Below are positions 8,000-18,188 of a stretch of DNA of 64,000 bases, one piece after another. The notes beneath the pieces were generated by a model, which worked only from the letters and a program-made list of their open reading frames with translations, was not told the DNA's origin and made no database searches. The position numbers were made by a program, and so were the translations under genes. Positions within the stretch are counted from its first letter, which is position 1, and each line of letters begins with the position of its first letter. This DNA is from Sphingomonas sp. BK345 (GTDB lineage: Bacteria > Pseudomonadota > Alphaproteobacteria > Sphingomonadales > Sphingomonadaceae). Location of the stretch: the NCBI RefSeq assembly GCF_014193845.1, contig NZ_JACHZX010000001.1:992001-1056000 (forward strand), read 5' to 3'.

Positions 8000-8571
8000 A
8001 GCACCACCTCGACCGCGCCCGGCAGCGCGAGCGGCTGGTGCGTCGTCACCACCGCCGCGCCGCCGGCGCCGCGATGCCCCTCGAGCAGCAGCGCCAGCCG
8101 CGATACCGCGGCGGCGTCGAGCCCGCTCGCCGGCTCGTCGAGCAGCCACAGCTCCGCGCCCGAGGCGACCACGCGCGCCAGCGCGGCGCGGCGGCGCTGC
8201 CCGGTGGACAGCAGCCGCACCGGCACGTCGGCGAGATCATCGAGCGCCACCGCCGACAACGCAGCGGCGACCCGCGTCTCCGCCGCGGGCACGTCGTCCT
8301 GCGCTGCCCAGAAGCGCAGCGCGTCGGCGAGCGCGCGCTCGGGGTCGAGCGCCGCGGCCTCGCCCATCCACGCCACGCGCCCGCCGCACGTCACCGTTCC
8401 CGCGGCGGGCGCGAGCAGCCCCGCGAACACGCGTAGCAGCGACGACTTGCCCGCGCCGTTCGGGCCGGTGACCAGCGCCGCCGCGCCGCGTTCCAGCGTC
8501 AGCTCGATGCCCTCGGCGAGCAGCCGCCCACCGCGCGCCACCGTCAGCCCGCGCGCCGCCAGCAGCGTCAA
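7996..8571 (-). CDS. ccmA: Heme exporter ATP-binding protein CcmA
   Basis: The ATPase of the cytochrome c maturation exporter, 191 residues. Walker A GPNGAGKSS, the signature LSTGQRRRAALARV and Walker B LWLLDEPASGLD are all visible, and the STGQ-RR variant of the signature is typical of CcmA. The proposed start is TTG at 8571, overlapping the stop of the metallopeptidase gene as TTGA; this gives the normal CcmA length, while longer readings would extend across the peptidase gene. Part of a metallopeptidase-ccmA-ccmB operon. Confidence 0.9.
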   Translation of the reverse strand: MTLLAARGLTVARGGRLLAEGIELTLERGAAALVTGPNGAGKSSLLRVFAGLLAPAAGTVTCGGRVAWMGEAAALDPERALADALRFWAAQDDVPAAETRVAAALSAVALDDLADVPVRLLSTGQRRRAALARVVASGAELWLLDEPASGLDAAAVSRLALLLEGHRGAGGAAVVTTHQPLALPGAVEVVL

Positions 8572-8990
8572 TCCGCCACCGCCTCTTCCAGCGCGTGCAT
8601 GTCGTCGTCGCTGAGGCCGAAGTGATGGCCGATCTCGTGGATGGTGACATGCGCGACGAGCTCGTCGAGCCGCACCCCGGTCTCGCACCATTCGGCCAAA
8701 ATCGCTTGGCGGTAGAGGTGGATGCGGTCGGGCAGCGCGGCGCTGTCGAAGGCGCTCTTCTCGCCGATCGGGCGGCCGTGGTAGATCCCGGTGAGGTCGA
8801 GCGGGTGATCGATCTCCAGCGCCGCGAGCGTCTCGGCGTCGGCCTCCTCCTCGACCAGCAGCACCACGTCGCCGAGATGGCGGCGGAAGGCGTCGGGCAG
8901 GCGCGCGATCACCGCGCGCGCGTGCGCCTCGATCGCGTCGGCGGAGGGCGCCGCGCCCATCGGCTCTTGCTCGTTCATTCCCCGCGCCAT
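8568..8990 (-). CDS. Zincin-like metallopeptidase family protein
   Basis: A 140-residue protein with the zinc motif [14 protein letters not shown] near residues 118-122, belonging to the small minimal-zincin family found in many bacteria. Other family segments are [14 protein letters not shown] and RIHLYRQAI. No signal peptide is seen, so it is probably cytoplasmic; its substrate is unknown. It is the first gene of the operon with ccmA and ccmB, sharing a 4-base overlap. The start may instead be the ATG four codons further on (8978). Confidence 0.85.
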   Translation of the reverse strand: MARGMNEQEPMGAAPSADAIEAHARAVIARLPDAFRRHLGDVVLLVEEEADAETLAALEIDHPLDLTGIYHGRPIGEKSAFDSAALPDRIHLYRQAILAEWCETGVRLDELVAHVTIHEIGHHFGLSDDDMHALEEAVAD

Positions 8991-9043
8991 ACCGCTCGCG
9001 CTCGGGCCGCGGCAAGCGGCGTGGGCGGCGAGAGGAGCGCGAC

Positions 9044-9343
9044 ATGGCGGCGATCGAACAACTCAGCGAGGCCGAGCGCGCCGACGCGCTCGATGGCCTG
9101 CCCGAGTGGGACTATGACGACGCGCGCGACGCGATCACGCGCACGATCGTCTTCACCGACTTTGCCGAGGCGTTCGGCTTTATGACCCAGGTGGCACTGC
9201 TGGCGGAGCGCGCCGACCACCATCCCGAGTGGAGCAACGTCTGGAACCGGGTGGAGATACTGCTGACGACGCACGACGCGGGCGGCCTGTCCGAGCGCGA
9301 CATCGAGCTGGCGACCGCGATCGACGCGATCTTGGGGGGTTGA
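9044..9343 (+). CDS. phhB: 4a-hydroxytetrahydrobiopterin dehydratase
   Basis: A 99-residue pterin-4a-carbinolamine dehydratase, which regenerates the pterin cofactor used by aromatic amino acid hydroxylases. The active-site motif [16 protein letters not shown] is intact, and the length is standard. It is divergently transcribed from the metallopeptidase-ccm operon and stands alone; phenylalanine hydroxylase is not in the window. A short palindromic repeat follows 5 bases after its stop. Confidence 0.93.
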   Translation: MAAIEQLSEAERADALDGLPEWDYDDARDAITRTIVFTDFAEAFGFMTQVALLAERADHHPEWSNVWNRVEILLTTHDAGGLSERDIELATAIDAILGG

Positions 9344-9348
9344 GATGA

Positions 9349-9494
9349 GATCCTCCCCGCTCGCGGGGAGGGGGACCACCGTGCGTTAGCGCGGTGGTGG
9401 AGGGGGCTCTCCAGACACGCACAGGCTCGTTTGCGGACGCCCCCCTCCACCACGCGCTTCGCGCGCGGTTCCCCTCCCCGCGAGCGGGGAGGAT
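9349..9494. repeat. Palindromic intergenic repeat, family B, copy 1
   Basis: A 146-base imperfect palindrome, starting GATCCTCCCCGC and ending GCGGGGAGGAT, with inner arms GGTGGTGGAGGGGG and CCCCCCTCCACCAC. It fills the space between the convergent phhB and SDR genes. A related copy lies at 30875-31009. It may serve as a bidirectional transcription end, but its main character is that of a dispersed repeat. Confidence 0.85.
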
Positions 9495-9501
9495 TTCTTC
9501 G

Positions 9502-10284
9502 TCACCGCATCACCCGCCGCCGCATCGATCGCCGCAGCCGCCCCGGCAGCCAGCGCGCCGCGAAGGCGAGCCGCCGCGCGGTCGGCCCGACCATCGTGTG
9601 CAGCCGATCGCCCTGCACCGCCGCCCAGGCCTGCTCCGCCACCACCTCGACCGGGGTGAACTCGAGCCCCGCCGCCACCACCGCCTCGCGCGCGGTGCGG
9701 TTCGAGCCCGCGACCGGCGCGGACAGCAACGCGGTGTCGATGAACCCCGGCATCAGCGAGCGCACGCGGATGCCCTCGCGTGCCCACTCGCCGTCGAGCG
9801 CCTCGGTCAGCCCGCGCACCGCGAACTTGGTCGCCGAGTACACCGCGAGCCCGGACGAGCCGTAGATCGCCGAGGCCGAGGCGGTGTTGAGCAGGCACGA
9901 TCCCGGGGTCGCGCGCAGGTACGGGTACGCCAGCCGCGCGCCATAGGCGACGCCGCGGAAGTTGACGTCGATCACGCGGTCGAGCGCCTCGACCCCGATC
10001 TCGCCGAACGCGCCCCCCGCCGCCACCCCGGCGTTGTTGAACAGCACGTCGAGCCGCCCGTCGCTGATCGCCGCGAACTCGGCGAGCACATGCTCCCACT
10101 CGGCCGGGTCGCGCACGTCCATCTGGTGCGTGCTGGTGCGGTCGCGCGGCAGCAGCGCGGCGGTCGCGGCGAGCCCGCGCTGGTCGATGTCGGCGAGCCC
10201 GACGCGCCAGCCCTCGGCGGCGAAGCGCTGCGCCACCGCGCGACCGATCCCCGAGCCGCCGCCGGTGACGAGTATCGCCTTCAT
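9502..10284 (-). CDS. SDR family oxidoreductase
   Basis: A 260-residue short-chain dehydrogenase. The N-terminal cofactor motif TGGGSGIG and the segment NNAG are present, followed by the catalytic Ser of NTASASAIYG and Tyr-Lys of YSATK. D34-like acidic residues after the second strand (LADID) suggest NAD preference. The proposed ATG follows a GGGAGAGCAGG leader. The substrate is unknown. It is divergent from the ABC transporter genes. Much longer readings on this strand run through the antisense of the transporter and are not real. Confidence 0.9.
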   Translation of the reverse strand: MKAILVTGGGSGIGRAVAQRFAAEGWRVGLADIDQRGLAATAALLPRDRTSTHQMDVRDPAEWEHVLAEFAAISDGRLDVLFNNAGVAAGGAFGEIGVEALDRVIDVNFRGVAYGARLAYPYLRATPGSCLLNTASASAIYGSSGLAVYSATKFAVRGLTEALDGEWAREGIRVRSLMPGFIDTALLSAPVAGSNRTAREAVVAAGLEFTPVEVVAEQAWAAVQGDRLHTMVGPTARRLAFAARWLPGRLRRSMRRRVMR

Positions 10285-10341
10285 CCTGCTCTCCCGCGTC
10301 TTGACGCTTGTTAGTCGCGCAGGCTTCCCGCATCGTCGCGC

Positions 10342-11138
<797 letters not shown>

Positions 11139-11142
<4 letters not shown>

Positions 11143-12677
11143 GCGAGGCACTCGCCCGCGTCCCGGCGCTGGCGGCGCAGCACCTGCTGCTGGCGCTCGC
11201 GGCGCTGCTGCTCGCGCTCGCGCTGGCGCTGCCGCTCGGGCTGCTCGCGGCGCGGCGGCGCCACCTCGGCGCGGCGGTGCTGGGGTTCGCGAGCCTGGTG
11301 CAGACCATCCCCAGCCTCGCGCTGCTCGCGCTCTTCTACCCCGCTTTGCTGTGGCTCTCCGCGCTGGTGGGCGGCGGCATCCCCGCGCTCGGCTTCCTGC
11401 CCGCCTTGCTCGCGCTGACGCTCTACGCGCTGCTGCCGATCGTGCGGAACCTCGTGACCGGGCTCGCCGGGATCGACCGCGCGCTGCTGACCGCCGCGGA
11501 CGGGATCGGCATGACCGCGGCGCAGAAGCTGCGCTGGGTCGAGGCGCCGCTGGTGCTGCCGGTCGCCATGGCGGGGGTGCGCACCGCCGCGGTGTGGACG
11601 ATCGGCGCGGCGACGCTCTCCACCACGGTGGGCCAGCCGAGCCTGGGTGACCTGATCTTCGCGGGGTTGCAGACCCAGGCCTGGACGCTGGTGGTGGCGG
11701 GTTGCGTCGGCGCGGCGGCGCTGGCGCTGGCGGTCGACGCGCTGCTGGGCTTCGCCGAGCGCGCGGCGGGGCGGCGGCAGTGGCGGCGCATGGCGGCGGC
11801 GCTGGCGCTGCTGGTCGCCACGGGCGTCGCCGCGAGCGCGCCCTTGTGGCGCGGCGGGAGCGGCGGCGAGCGCGCGGTGGTGGTTGGCGCCAAGAACTTC
11901 TCCGAGCAATATATCCTCGCGCGGCTGATCGGCGCGCGGCTGGAGCGGGCGGGATACAGCGTGACCTATCGCGACGGGCTCGGCTCGGCGGTGGCGTTCG
12001 GCGCGGTGGCGAGCGGCGCGGTCGACGTCTACGTCGATTACGCCGGCACCTTGTGGACCGGCGCGATGGCACGACGCGACACCCCGCCGCGCGCGCGACT
12101 GGTGGCCGAGCTGGCGCGCTGGACCGAGCGGTCGCGCGGCGTCGCTTTGCTGGGCACCCTCGGCTTCGAGAACGCCTACGCCTTCGCGATGCGCGGCGCC
12201 GATGCACGCGCGCGCGGGATCGCCTCGCTCGACGACCTGGTCTCGGCGGCGCCGGGGCTGCGGCTCGGCGCCGACCTCGAGTTCCTCGACCGGCCGGAAT
12301 GGGCCGCGATCCGCGCCGCCTATCCGCTGCGCTTCGCCGCCGCGACGCCGTACAGCCCGACCTTCATGTACCGCGCGCTGGCGAGCGGGCGCGTTGACGT
12401 GATCAGCGCTTTCTCCTCGGACGGGCGGATCGCGGCGGAGCATCTCACCGTGCTGAGCGACCCGCGCGGCGCGATCCCCTCCTACGACGCGGTGCTGCTG
12501 CTGGCGCCCGCGCGACGCGGCGACGCGCGCTTCCGCGCCGCGCTGGCGCCGCTGGTCGGACGCATACCGGTGGCAGCAATGCGCTCGGCCAATTACCTCG
12601 TCGACCGCGACGGCGACAAGAAGTCGCCCGAAGAAGCGGCGGCCTGGCTGGCGACGACGGTCGGGCTGACGAAGTAG
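11139..12677 (+). CDS. ABC permease fused to glycine betaine/choline-type binding protein
   Basis: A 512-residue two-part protein. Residues 1 to about 230 are a membrane permease of the OpuCB type (motif AADGIGMTAAQKLRWVEAPL, the EAA-like loop). After another span and the stretch GGSGGERAV, residues from about 248 form a periplasmic quaternary-amine binding domain (VVVGAKNFSEQYILARLIGA; later YAGTLWTGAM and SGRVDVISAFSSDGRI). The fusion ties one binding domain to each permease subunit. Likely substrates are betaine, choline or similar compounds; the aromatic binding box was not resolved. Confidence 0.9.
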
Positions 12678-12678
12678 C

Positions 12679-12801
12679 GGCTCCCCTCCCCCTTCAGGGG
12701 AGGTATTGGGGGTGGGGCCTTACCGCAAGCGCGCCGCTCGCGATCGTTAGCGCGCCGCCCGCGGAAGCGCCCCATCCCAGCCCTCCCATGTAGGGGAGGG
12801 A
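12679..12801. repeat. Palindromic intergenic repeat, family C
   Basis: A 123-base element between the convergent ABC transporter and hemW genes, with outer inverted arms CTCCCCTCCCCCTTCAGGGG and the reverse CTCCCATGTAGGGGAGGG, and an inner pair GGGGGTGGGGC / GCCCCATCCCAGCC. It shares the general design of families A and B but has a different core. Confidence 0.75.
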
Positions 12802-12815
12802 GCGCGCGCCCGGCC

Positions 12816-13952
12816 TCAGCGCACCACGCGCGGCAGGATCGAGTCGAGCAGCAGGATCCCCGCCTCGGTCACGCGCAGCCGCTCACCGTCGCGCGCGATC
12901 AGCCCCGATAGCGACGCGATCGCGCCGGCGTCGACGATCGCCTCGACCGCGAGCCCCGTCACCCGCGCCACCCGGGTCAGGTCGACGCCCTCGGCCAGCC
13001 GCAGCCCCATCAGCAGCGCCTCGCGCGCGCGCGCCTCCGGGGCGAGCGGCTCCTCGCTGACGAGACCGTGGCCGTTGCGCGCGACCGCGCCGAGCCAGTT
13101 CTCGGGCTTGCGGTGGCGCTGCGTCGCGCTCGCCTGCCGCCGGCCGTGCGCGCCGGGCCCGACGCCGGCATAGTCGCGGTAGCGCCAGTAAGCGAGATTG
13201 TGGCGGCTCTCCGCGCCCGGCCGGGCGTGATTCGACACCTCATAGGCGGGCAGGCCGGCGGCGGCGGTAATCGCGCGCGTTGCCTCGAACAGGTCGGCGG
13301 CGGCGTCGCCGTCGGGGATGGTCAGCCGCCCCGCCGCCGCCTCGGTGTGGAAGCGCGTGCCCGGCTCGATCGTGAGCTGATAGAGCGACAGATGCTCGGT
13401 GCCGAAGCCCAGCGCCTGCCGAAGCTCGCGCTCCCAGGCGGCGAGCGATTGGTCGGGGCGCGCGTAGATCAGGTCGGTGCTCACCCGCGCGAAGTGGCGC
13501 TGCGCGACGTCGAGCGCGCCGAGCGCCTCGGCGACGTCGTGCGCGCGGCCGAGGAAGTGCAGCGCGGCGTCGTCGAGCGCCTGCAGCCCGAGCGAGACGC
13601 GGTTCACCCCCGCGGCGGCGAGGTCGGCGAAGCGCGCCGCCTCGACCGAGGAGGGATTGGCCTCGAGCGTCACCTCCAGGTCGGGCAGCGGCGCCCAGGC
13701 GGCGGTGGCGGCCTCGATCACCGCGGCGACGGTGGTAGGCGGCATCAGCGAGGGCGTCCCGCCGCCGAAGAAGATCGAGCCGAGCCGCCGCCCCGGCAGC
13801 GCCGCCGCCTCATGCGCGAGGTCGGCGAGCAGCGCGTCGCGCCACGCCTCTTGGTCCACCGCGGCGCGGACGTGGCTGTTGAAGTCGCAATAGGGGCATT
13901 TCGAGACGCAGAACGGCCAATGGACGTAGAGCGCCAGCGCGGAGTCGGTCAT
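12816..13952 (-). CDS. hemW: Radical SAM heme chaperone HemW
   Basis: A 378-residue protein starting MTDSALALYVHWPFCVSKCP. The radical SAM cysteines C15, C19 and C22 are followed by YCDFNSH, the Cys/Phe pattern of HemW rather than of true coproporphyrinogen oxidase HemN. Further family segments are FFGGGTPSLM, LGLQALDD and STDLIYARPDQS. HemW proteins bind heme and may deliver it to respiratory enzymes. A longer reading 13 codons upstream lacks support. Convergent with the ABC transporter genes. Confidence 0.93.
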   Translation of the reverse strand: MTDSALALYVHWPFCVSKCPYCDFNSHVRAAVDQEAWRDALLADLAHEAAALPGRRLGSIFFGGGTPSLMPPTTVAAVIEAATAAWAPLPDLEVTLEANPSSVEAARFADLAAAGVNRVSLGLQALDDAALHFLGRAHDVAEALGALDVAQRHFARVSTDLIYARPDQSLAAWERELRQALGFGTEHLSLYQLTIEPGTRFHTEAAAGRLTIPDGDAAADLFEATRAITAAAGLPAYEVSNHARPGAESRHNLAYWRYRDYAGVGPGAHGRRQASATQRHRKPENWLGAVARNGHGLVSEEPLAPEARAREALLMGLRLAEGVDLTRVARVTGLAVEAIVDAGAIASLSGLIARDGERLRVTEAGILLLDSILPRVVR

Positions 13953-14012
13953 GGCGGCGCCGCTATGCCCTGCCGCGCCGCGCTTGGCCATGGCGCGCGA
14001 CGCGGCCCGCGC

Positions 14013-14876
14013 TCACCGTGTCGCGCCGATCGTGTCGAGCGCGTCCAGCGCCGCCGCGTCGAGCACGATCGCTGCCGCGGCGAGGTTCTCGCGCAAGTGC
14101 GCCACGGAGGACGTGCCTGGGATCAGCAGGATGTTGGGCGAGCGGTGGAGCAGCCACGCCAGCGCCACCTGCATCGGCGTCGCGCCCAGCCGCGCCGCCA
14201 CCGCGTCGAGCGCGCCCGACTGGAGCGGGCTGAAGCCGCCGAGCGGGAAGAAGGGGACATAGGCGATGCCGTCGGCCGCAAGCCGGTCGATCAGCGAATC
14301 GTCCTCGCGATGCGCGAGATTGTACATGTTCTGCACGCACACCAGCGGCGCGATCGCGCGCGCCTCCTCCACCTGCGCGGCGGTGGCGTTGCTGATCCCG
14401 AGATGGCGGATCAGCCCCTCGTCCCGCATCGCTGCCAACGCGCCATAACCCTCGGCGATCGACCCCTCGCTGCGGCCGTGGCTACCGTCGTGGACGCGGA
14501 AGTTGACCACCGCGAGCTGCTCCAGCCCGAGGTTGCGCAGATTGTCGTGGACCGCGGCGCGCAGCGCGGCGGGCGACGGCGCCGGGTCCCACGATCCCTC
14601 CGGCCCGCGCACCGCGCCCACCTTGGTGACGATCGTCAGATCGTCGGGATAGGGCGCCAGCGCCTCGCGGATCAGCTGGTTGGTGACGTGCGGCCCGTAG
14701 AAGTCGCTGGTGTCGATATGGTCGACCCCGGCAGCGACCGCGGCGCGCAGCACCGCCAGTGCGGCGTCGCGGTCGCGCGGCGGGCCGAACACGCCGGGGC
14801 CGGCGAGCTGCATCGCGCCATAGCCGAGCCGGCGCACCGCGCGATCGCCGAGCCTGTAGGTCCTGTTACCGTCCAT
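14013..14876 (-). CDS. Aldo/keto reductase
   Basis: A 287-residue NADPH-type aldo/keto reductase. Residues of the usual tetrad are visible: Asp and Tyr in HIDTSDFYGP, Lys in IVTKVG, and His in VVNFRVHDGS. The C-terminal cofactor segment LLIPGTSSVAHLRENL is intact. It is divergently transcribed from a LysR regulator 94 bases away, which probably controls it. The substrate is not evident. Confidence 0.9.
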   Translation of the reverse strand: MDGNRTYRLGDRAVRRLGYGAMQLAGPGVFGPPRDRDAALAVLRAAVAAGVDHIDTSDFYGPHVTNQLIREALAPYPDDLTIVTKVGAVRGPEGSWDPAPSPAALRAAVHDNLRNLGLEQLAVVNFRVHDGSHGRSEGSIAEGYGALAAMRDEGLIRHLGISNATAAQVEEARAIAPLVCVQNMYNLAHREDDSLIDRLAADGIAYVPFFPLGGFSPLQSGALDAVAARLGATPMQVALAWLLHRSPNILLIPGTSSVAHLRENLAAAAIVLDAAALDALDTIGATR

Positions 14877-14970
14877 GGTGCGTCTCCTCGTTCGTGAACA
14901 CGCAGATAAGCGCTTGCGATTGTGCCGATTAGTCGGGAAGATCGGGACGACCCGTGCGGGAAGCCGAACG

Positions 14971-15873
14971 ATGGACGCCGATCTCTCCGACCTCGAGGCC
15001 TTCGTCGCGGTGGCGCGCGCGCGCGGCTTCCGCGACGCCGCGCGGGCGACCGGCCGGAGCGCCTCGACGCTGAGCGAGGCGCTGCGCCGGCTCGAGGCGC
15101 GCGTCGGTCTGCGGCTGCTCCACCGCACCACGCGCAGCGTCGCGCCCACCGAGGCCGGGGCGCGGCTGCTCGAGCGGCTCGCGCCCGCGCTCGACTCGGT
15201 CGCCGCGGCGCTCGGCTCGGTCGACGAGCTGCGCGAGCGACCGACCGGGCTGCTGCGGCTCAACGTGCCGGTGAGCGCGGCCAAGCTCGTGCTGCCATCG
15301 ATCCTGCCCGGCTTCCTCGCCGCCTTCCCCGACATCCGCGTCGAGATCGATGCCGAGGACTCCTTCGTCGACATCCTCGCCTCGGGCGCGGACGCCGGCA
15401 TCCGCTACGACGAGCGGCTCGAGCAGGACATGATCGCGGTGCCGATCGGGCCGCGCGTGCAGCGCTTCGCCGCCGCGGCCGCGCCCGCCTATCTCGACCG
15501 CCGCGGCCGCCCCGCGCACCCGCGCGCGCTGCTCGACCACGACTGTCTGGTCGGCCGCTTCTCGAGCGGCGCGCTGGCGAGCCCATGGGAGTTCGAGCGC
15601 GACGAAGAGGCGGTGCGGATCGAACCGCGCGCGCGGCTGATCGCGCGGGTGGCGGGCGCCGCCGACCTGCTCGTCGACGCCGCCACGGGCGGTGGCGGCA
15701 TCGTGTACCTCTTCGAAGAGTGGCTCGCCCCCGCGCTCGCCGCCGGCTTGCTCGTGCCGGTACTGGCCGAGTGGTGGCCGAGCTTCCCCGGCCCGTTCCT
15801 CTATTACTCGAGCCGCCGCCTGGTCCCGCCGCCGCTGCGCGCCTTCATCGACCATGTCCGCGCGCTCGGCTGA
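14971..15873 (+). CDS. LysR family transcriptional regulator
   Basis: A 300-residue LysR regulator with the N-terminal winged helix (LEAFVAVARARGFRDAARAT, ALRRLEARVGLRLLHRTTR) and a C-terminal effector domain. The start ATG at 14971 gives the normal length; an in-frame reading from 14875 would add 32 residues without family similarity. It is divergent from an aldo/keto reductase, the usual layout for a LysR regulator and its target. The shared 94-base gap holds the palindrome AAGCGCTT at 14908-14915. Confidence 0.92.
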   Translation: MDADLSDLEAFVAVARARGFRDAARATGRSASTLSEALRRLEARVGLRLLHRTTRSVAPTEAGARLLERLAPALDSVAAALGSVDELRERPTGLLRLNVPVSAAKLVLPSILPGFLAAFPDIRVEIDAEDSFVDILASGADAGIRYDERLEQDMIAVPIGPRVQRFAAAAAPAYLDRRGRPAHPRALLDHDCLVGRFSSGALASPWEFERDEEAVRIEPRARLIARVAGAADLLVDAATGGGGIVYLFEEWLAPALAAGLLVPVLAEWWPSFPGPFLYYSSRRLVPPPLRAFIDHVRALG

Positions 15874-15960
15874 GTCGGATTCGCCGCGATCCTTGCCCGA
15901 TCGTCGCGGCGGTAACGGCTGCGGCTTGCGGCGGCCGGCGCGTACGATCACGGAGAAGCG

Positions 15961-16851
15961 ATGACCCACGGCGAGCCGCTCGCACGCGCGATCGCGCGCC
16001 ACCTGCCGGCGGACGGCACCGTCAGCACCGCGCTCCCCGGCGTCACGCTGATCCGCGCCTCGACGCCGACGCTGCCGATGCCGGTGGTCTATGAACCGAC
16101 GGTCTGCTTCGTCGCGCAGGGTCGCAAGCGCGCGCTGCTCGGCACCGCGGTCTACGACTATGATCCGGCGCACCACCTGATCGCTTCGGTCGGCCTGCCC
16201 GTGGTCGGCGCGGTGACCGCGGCGTCCCGGGAGGCGCCTTACCTAAGCCTCCAGCTCGACCTCGACGCGCGCGAGCTCGCCGAGCTGGCGCTCGATCACC
16301 CGGTCCCCGCGCGCGGCGACGCGGGCGCGCCGCCCGGACTGACGCTCGGCACCACCGCGCCCGCGCTGCTCGACGCTGCGACCCGACTGGTCGCGCTGCT
16401 CGACACGCCCGCCGACGCGGCCGCGCTGGCACCGCTGGTGCGGCGCGAGATCCACTATCGCCTGCTCGCCGCGCCCGAGGGAGCGGCGCTGCGCCAGCTC
16501 GCGCGCGCCGACACGCGGCTGAGCCAGATCGGCCGCGCCATAAGGTGGATCCGCGACCATTATCGCGAGCGCTGCCCAGTCGACGAGGCGGCCGCGGTGG
16601 CGGCGCTCAGCCGCTCGGCCTTTCACCACCATTTCAAGGCGGTGACCGGACTGAGCCCGCTCGCCTTCCGCACCCGGCTGCGCTTGCAGGAAGCGCGACG
16701 GCTGATGCTGAGCGAGGCGATCGAGGCGGCGAGCGCGGGCTATCGCGTGGGTTACGAGAGCCCGTCGCAGTTCAGCCGCGATTATGCGAGGCTGTTCGGG
16801 GCGCCCCCCGCCGCCGACGCCGGGCGGCTGCGCGCCGCCGCGGCCGGGTGA
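15961..16851 (+). CDS. AraC family transcriptional regulator
   Basis: A 296-residue regulator. The N-terminal half is the AraC_N type sensor (PMPVVYEPTVCFVAQGRKRA, YDPAHHLIASVGLPVVG) and the C-terminal part has two helix-turn-helix units (VDEAAAVAALSRSAFHHHFK and the region around GYESPSQFSRDYARLFG). This subgroup often controls a neighbouring aldo/keto reductase or dehydrogenase, and an aldo/keto reductase gene follows convergently 43 bases on. Confidence 0.92.
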   Translation: MTHGEPLARAIARHLPADGTVSTALPGVTLIRASTPTLPMPVVYEPTVCFVAQGRKRALLGTAVYDYDPAHHLIASVGLPVVGAVTAASREAPYLSLQLDLDARELAELALDHPVPARGDAGAPPGLTLGTTAPALLDAATRLVALLDTPADAAALAPLVRREIHYRLLAAPEGAALRQLARADTRLSQIGRAIRWIRDHYRERCPVDEAAAVAALSRSAFHHHFKAVTGLSPLAFRTRLRLQEARRLMLSEAIEAASAGYRVGYESPSQFSRDYARLFGAPPAADAGRLRAAAAG

Positions 16852-16894
16852 GCATGTCGACGCCGCGGCCGGGTGAGCGCGCGGCGGGCGCGGC

Positions 16895-17965
16895 TCAGCG
16901 CCGCGTCGCCACCGGGTGCGTGCCGAAGATCAGCTGCTGCGCCATCGGCCGCCCGATGAAGCGCTCGGGAAAGATCGGCGCGGGCCGGCTCGCCGCGTCG
17001 AGCCTGGCGAGCTGGTCGTCGTCGAGCACCACCGCCAGCGCGCCGAGATTGTCCTCGGCCTGCGCCAGCGTCCGCGCGCCCATCACCGGCGCGGTCACCG
17101 CGGGGTGGCGCAGCGTCCAGGCGAGCGCGACCTGCGAGCGCGACGCCCCGGCCTCCGCCGCCACCGCGCCGACCACCTCGGCGATCGCGAGCGAGCGCTC
17201 GTTGAGGTGGCCGGTCGAGGCGATCACGCCCTTGCGCGTCGCGGCGACATCGGCGTCATTCTCGTCGGAGAGGTCGGCGCGCGTGTACTTGCCGGTGAGG
17301 ATGCCGCCACCCAGCGGCGACCAGGGCAGCACGCCGAGCCCCAGCGCCTGCGCCATCGGCATCAGCTCGTGCTCGACGGTGCGCTCGACCAGGCTGTACT
17401 CGATCTGCAGCGCCACCAGCGGCGACCAGCCGCGCAGGTCGGCGATCGTCTGCAGCTGTGCCGCGCGCCACGCCGGCGTGTTGCACAGGCCGACATAGAC
17501 CAGCTTGCCCGCGCGGACGAGATCGTCGAGCGCGCGCAGCACCTCGTCGGGCCCGGTCGTGAAGTCCCAGGCGTGGAGGTAGAGCAGGTCGATCCGGTCG
17601 GTGTCGAGCTGGCGCAGGCTGGCCTCGACCGAGCGCACCAGGTTGAGCCGGTGGTTGCCGCCCGAGTTCGGGTTCGCCGGATCACGCGCCATGGTGAACT
17701 TGGTGGCGAGCACCGCGCGCTCGCGCCGGCCGCGCAGGAAGCGGCCGAGCAGCCGCTCCGACTCGCCGTTGGTATAGTTCACCGCGGTGTCGATCAGGTT
17801 GCCGCCGCGGTCGAGGTAGAGGTCGAGGATGCGGCGCGCCTCCGCCTCCTCGGCGCCCCAGCCCCAGTCGGCGCCGAAGGTCATGGTGCCGAGCGCGAGC
17901 GGCGAGACGCGCAGGCCGGAGCGGCCGAGCAGGCGATAGTCGGTGAGCGCGATGGGGGGTGTCAT
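16895..17965 (-). CDS. Aldo/keto reductase
   Basis: A 356-residue aldo/keto reductase of the YajO/Tas-like group. It opens LLGRSGLRVSPLALGTMTFG, has the catalytic NLIDTAVNYTNGESE, Lys in ATKFTM, His in LLYLHAWD, and the cofactor-binding end VMGARTLAQAEDNL. The gene lies between a convergent AraC regulator and a divergent alpha/beta hydrolase. No substrate can be assigned. Confidence 0.9.
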   Translation of the reverse strand: MTPPIALTDYRLLGRSGLRVSPLALGTMTFGADWGWGAEEAEARRILDLYLDRGGNLIDTAVNYTNGESERLLGRFLRGRRERAVLATKFTMARDPANPNSGGNHRLNLVRSVEASLRQLDTDRIDLLYLHAWDFTTGPDEVLRALDDLVRAGKLVYVGLCNTPAWRAAQLQTIADLRGWSPLVALQIEYSLVERTVEHELMPMAQALGLGVLPWSPLGGGILTGKYTRADLSDENDADVAATRKGVIASTGHLNERSLAIAEVVGAVAAEAGASRSQVALAWTLRHPAVTAPVMGARTLAQAEDNLGALAVVLDDDQLARLDAASRPAPIFPERFIGRPMAQQLIFGTHPVATRR

Positions 17966-18143
17966 GGATCGTGGCTCCGTGTCGGGTTCGCGCCCGAGAT
18001 GGCGTGGCCGACGCGGCGACGGTAACCGCTTCGTCCGCGAGGCTTGCCCGATCGTCCGCAGGCCGCGCCTGTTCGAATTTCTCGAACGGATAGCGCGACC
18101 TTATCGCGCTCCCCCGACTCGGTTCGCTGGCGTAACTCTCTGA

Positions 18144-18164
18144 TCGCCGGACGCCTTCCGGCGA
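18144..18164 (+). promoter_or_regulatory. Leader hairpin before alpha/beta hydrolase gene
   Basis: TCGCCGGA, a 5-base loop and TCCGGCGA form a perfect 8-base stem, 24 bases before the hydrolase ATG. It lies in the untranslated leader and could be a protective or control hairpin; no operator or riboswitch class was recognised. Confidence 0.4.
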
Positions 18165-18188
18165 CAGTCACGAGACAGGGAGCGAGCC

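Noticed and set aside
6245..8614. A 789-codon rightward open frame
   Set aside because: Runs opposite the CTERM, ccmB and ccmA genes; low-complexity arginine/serine translation.
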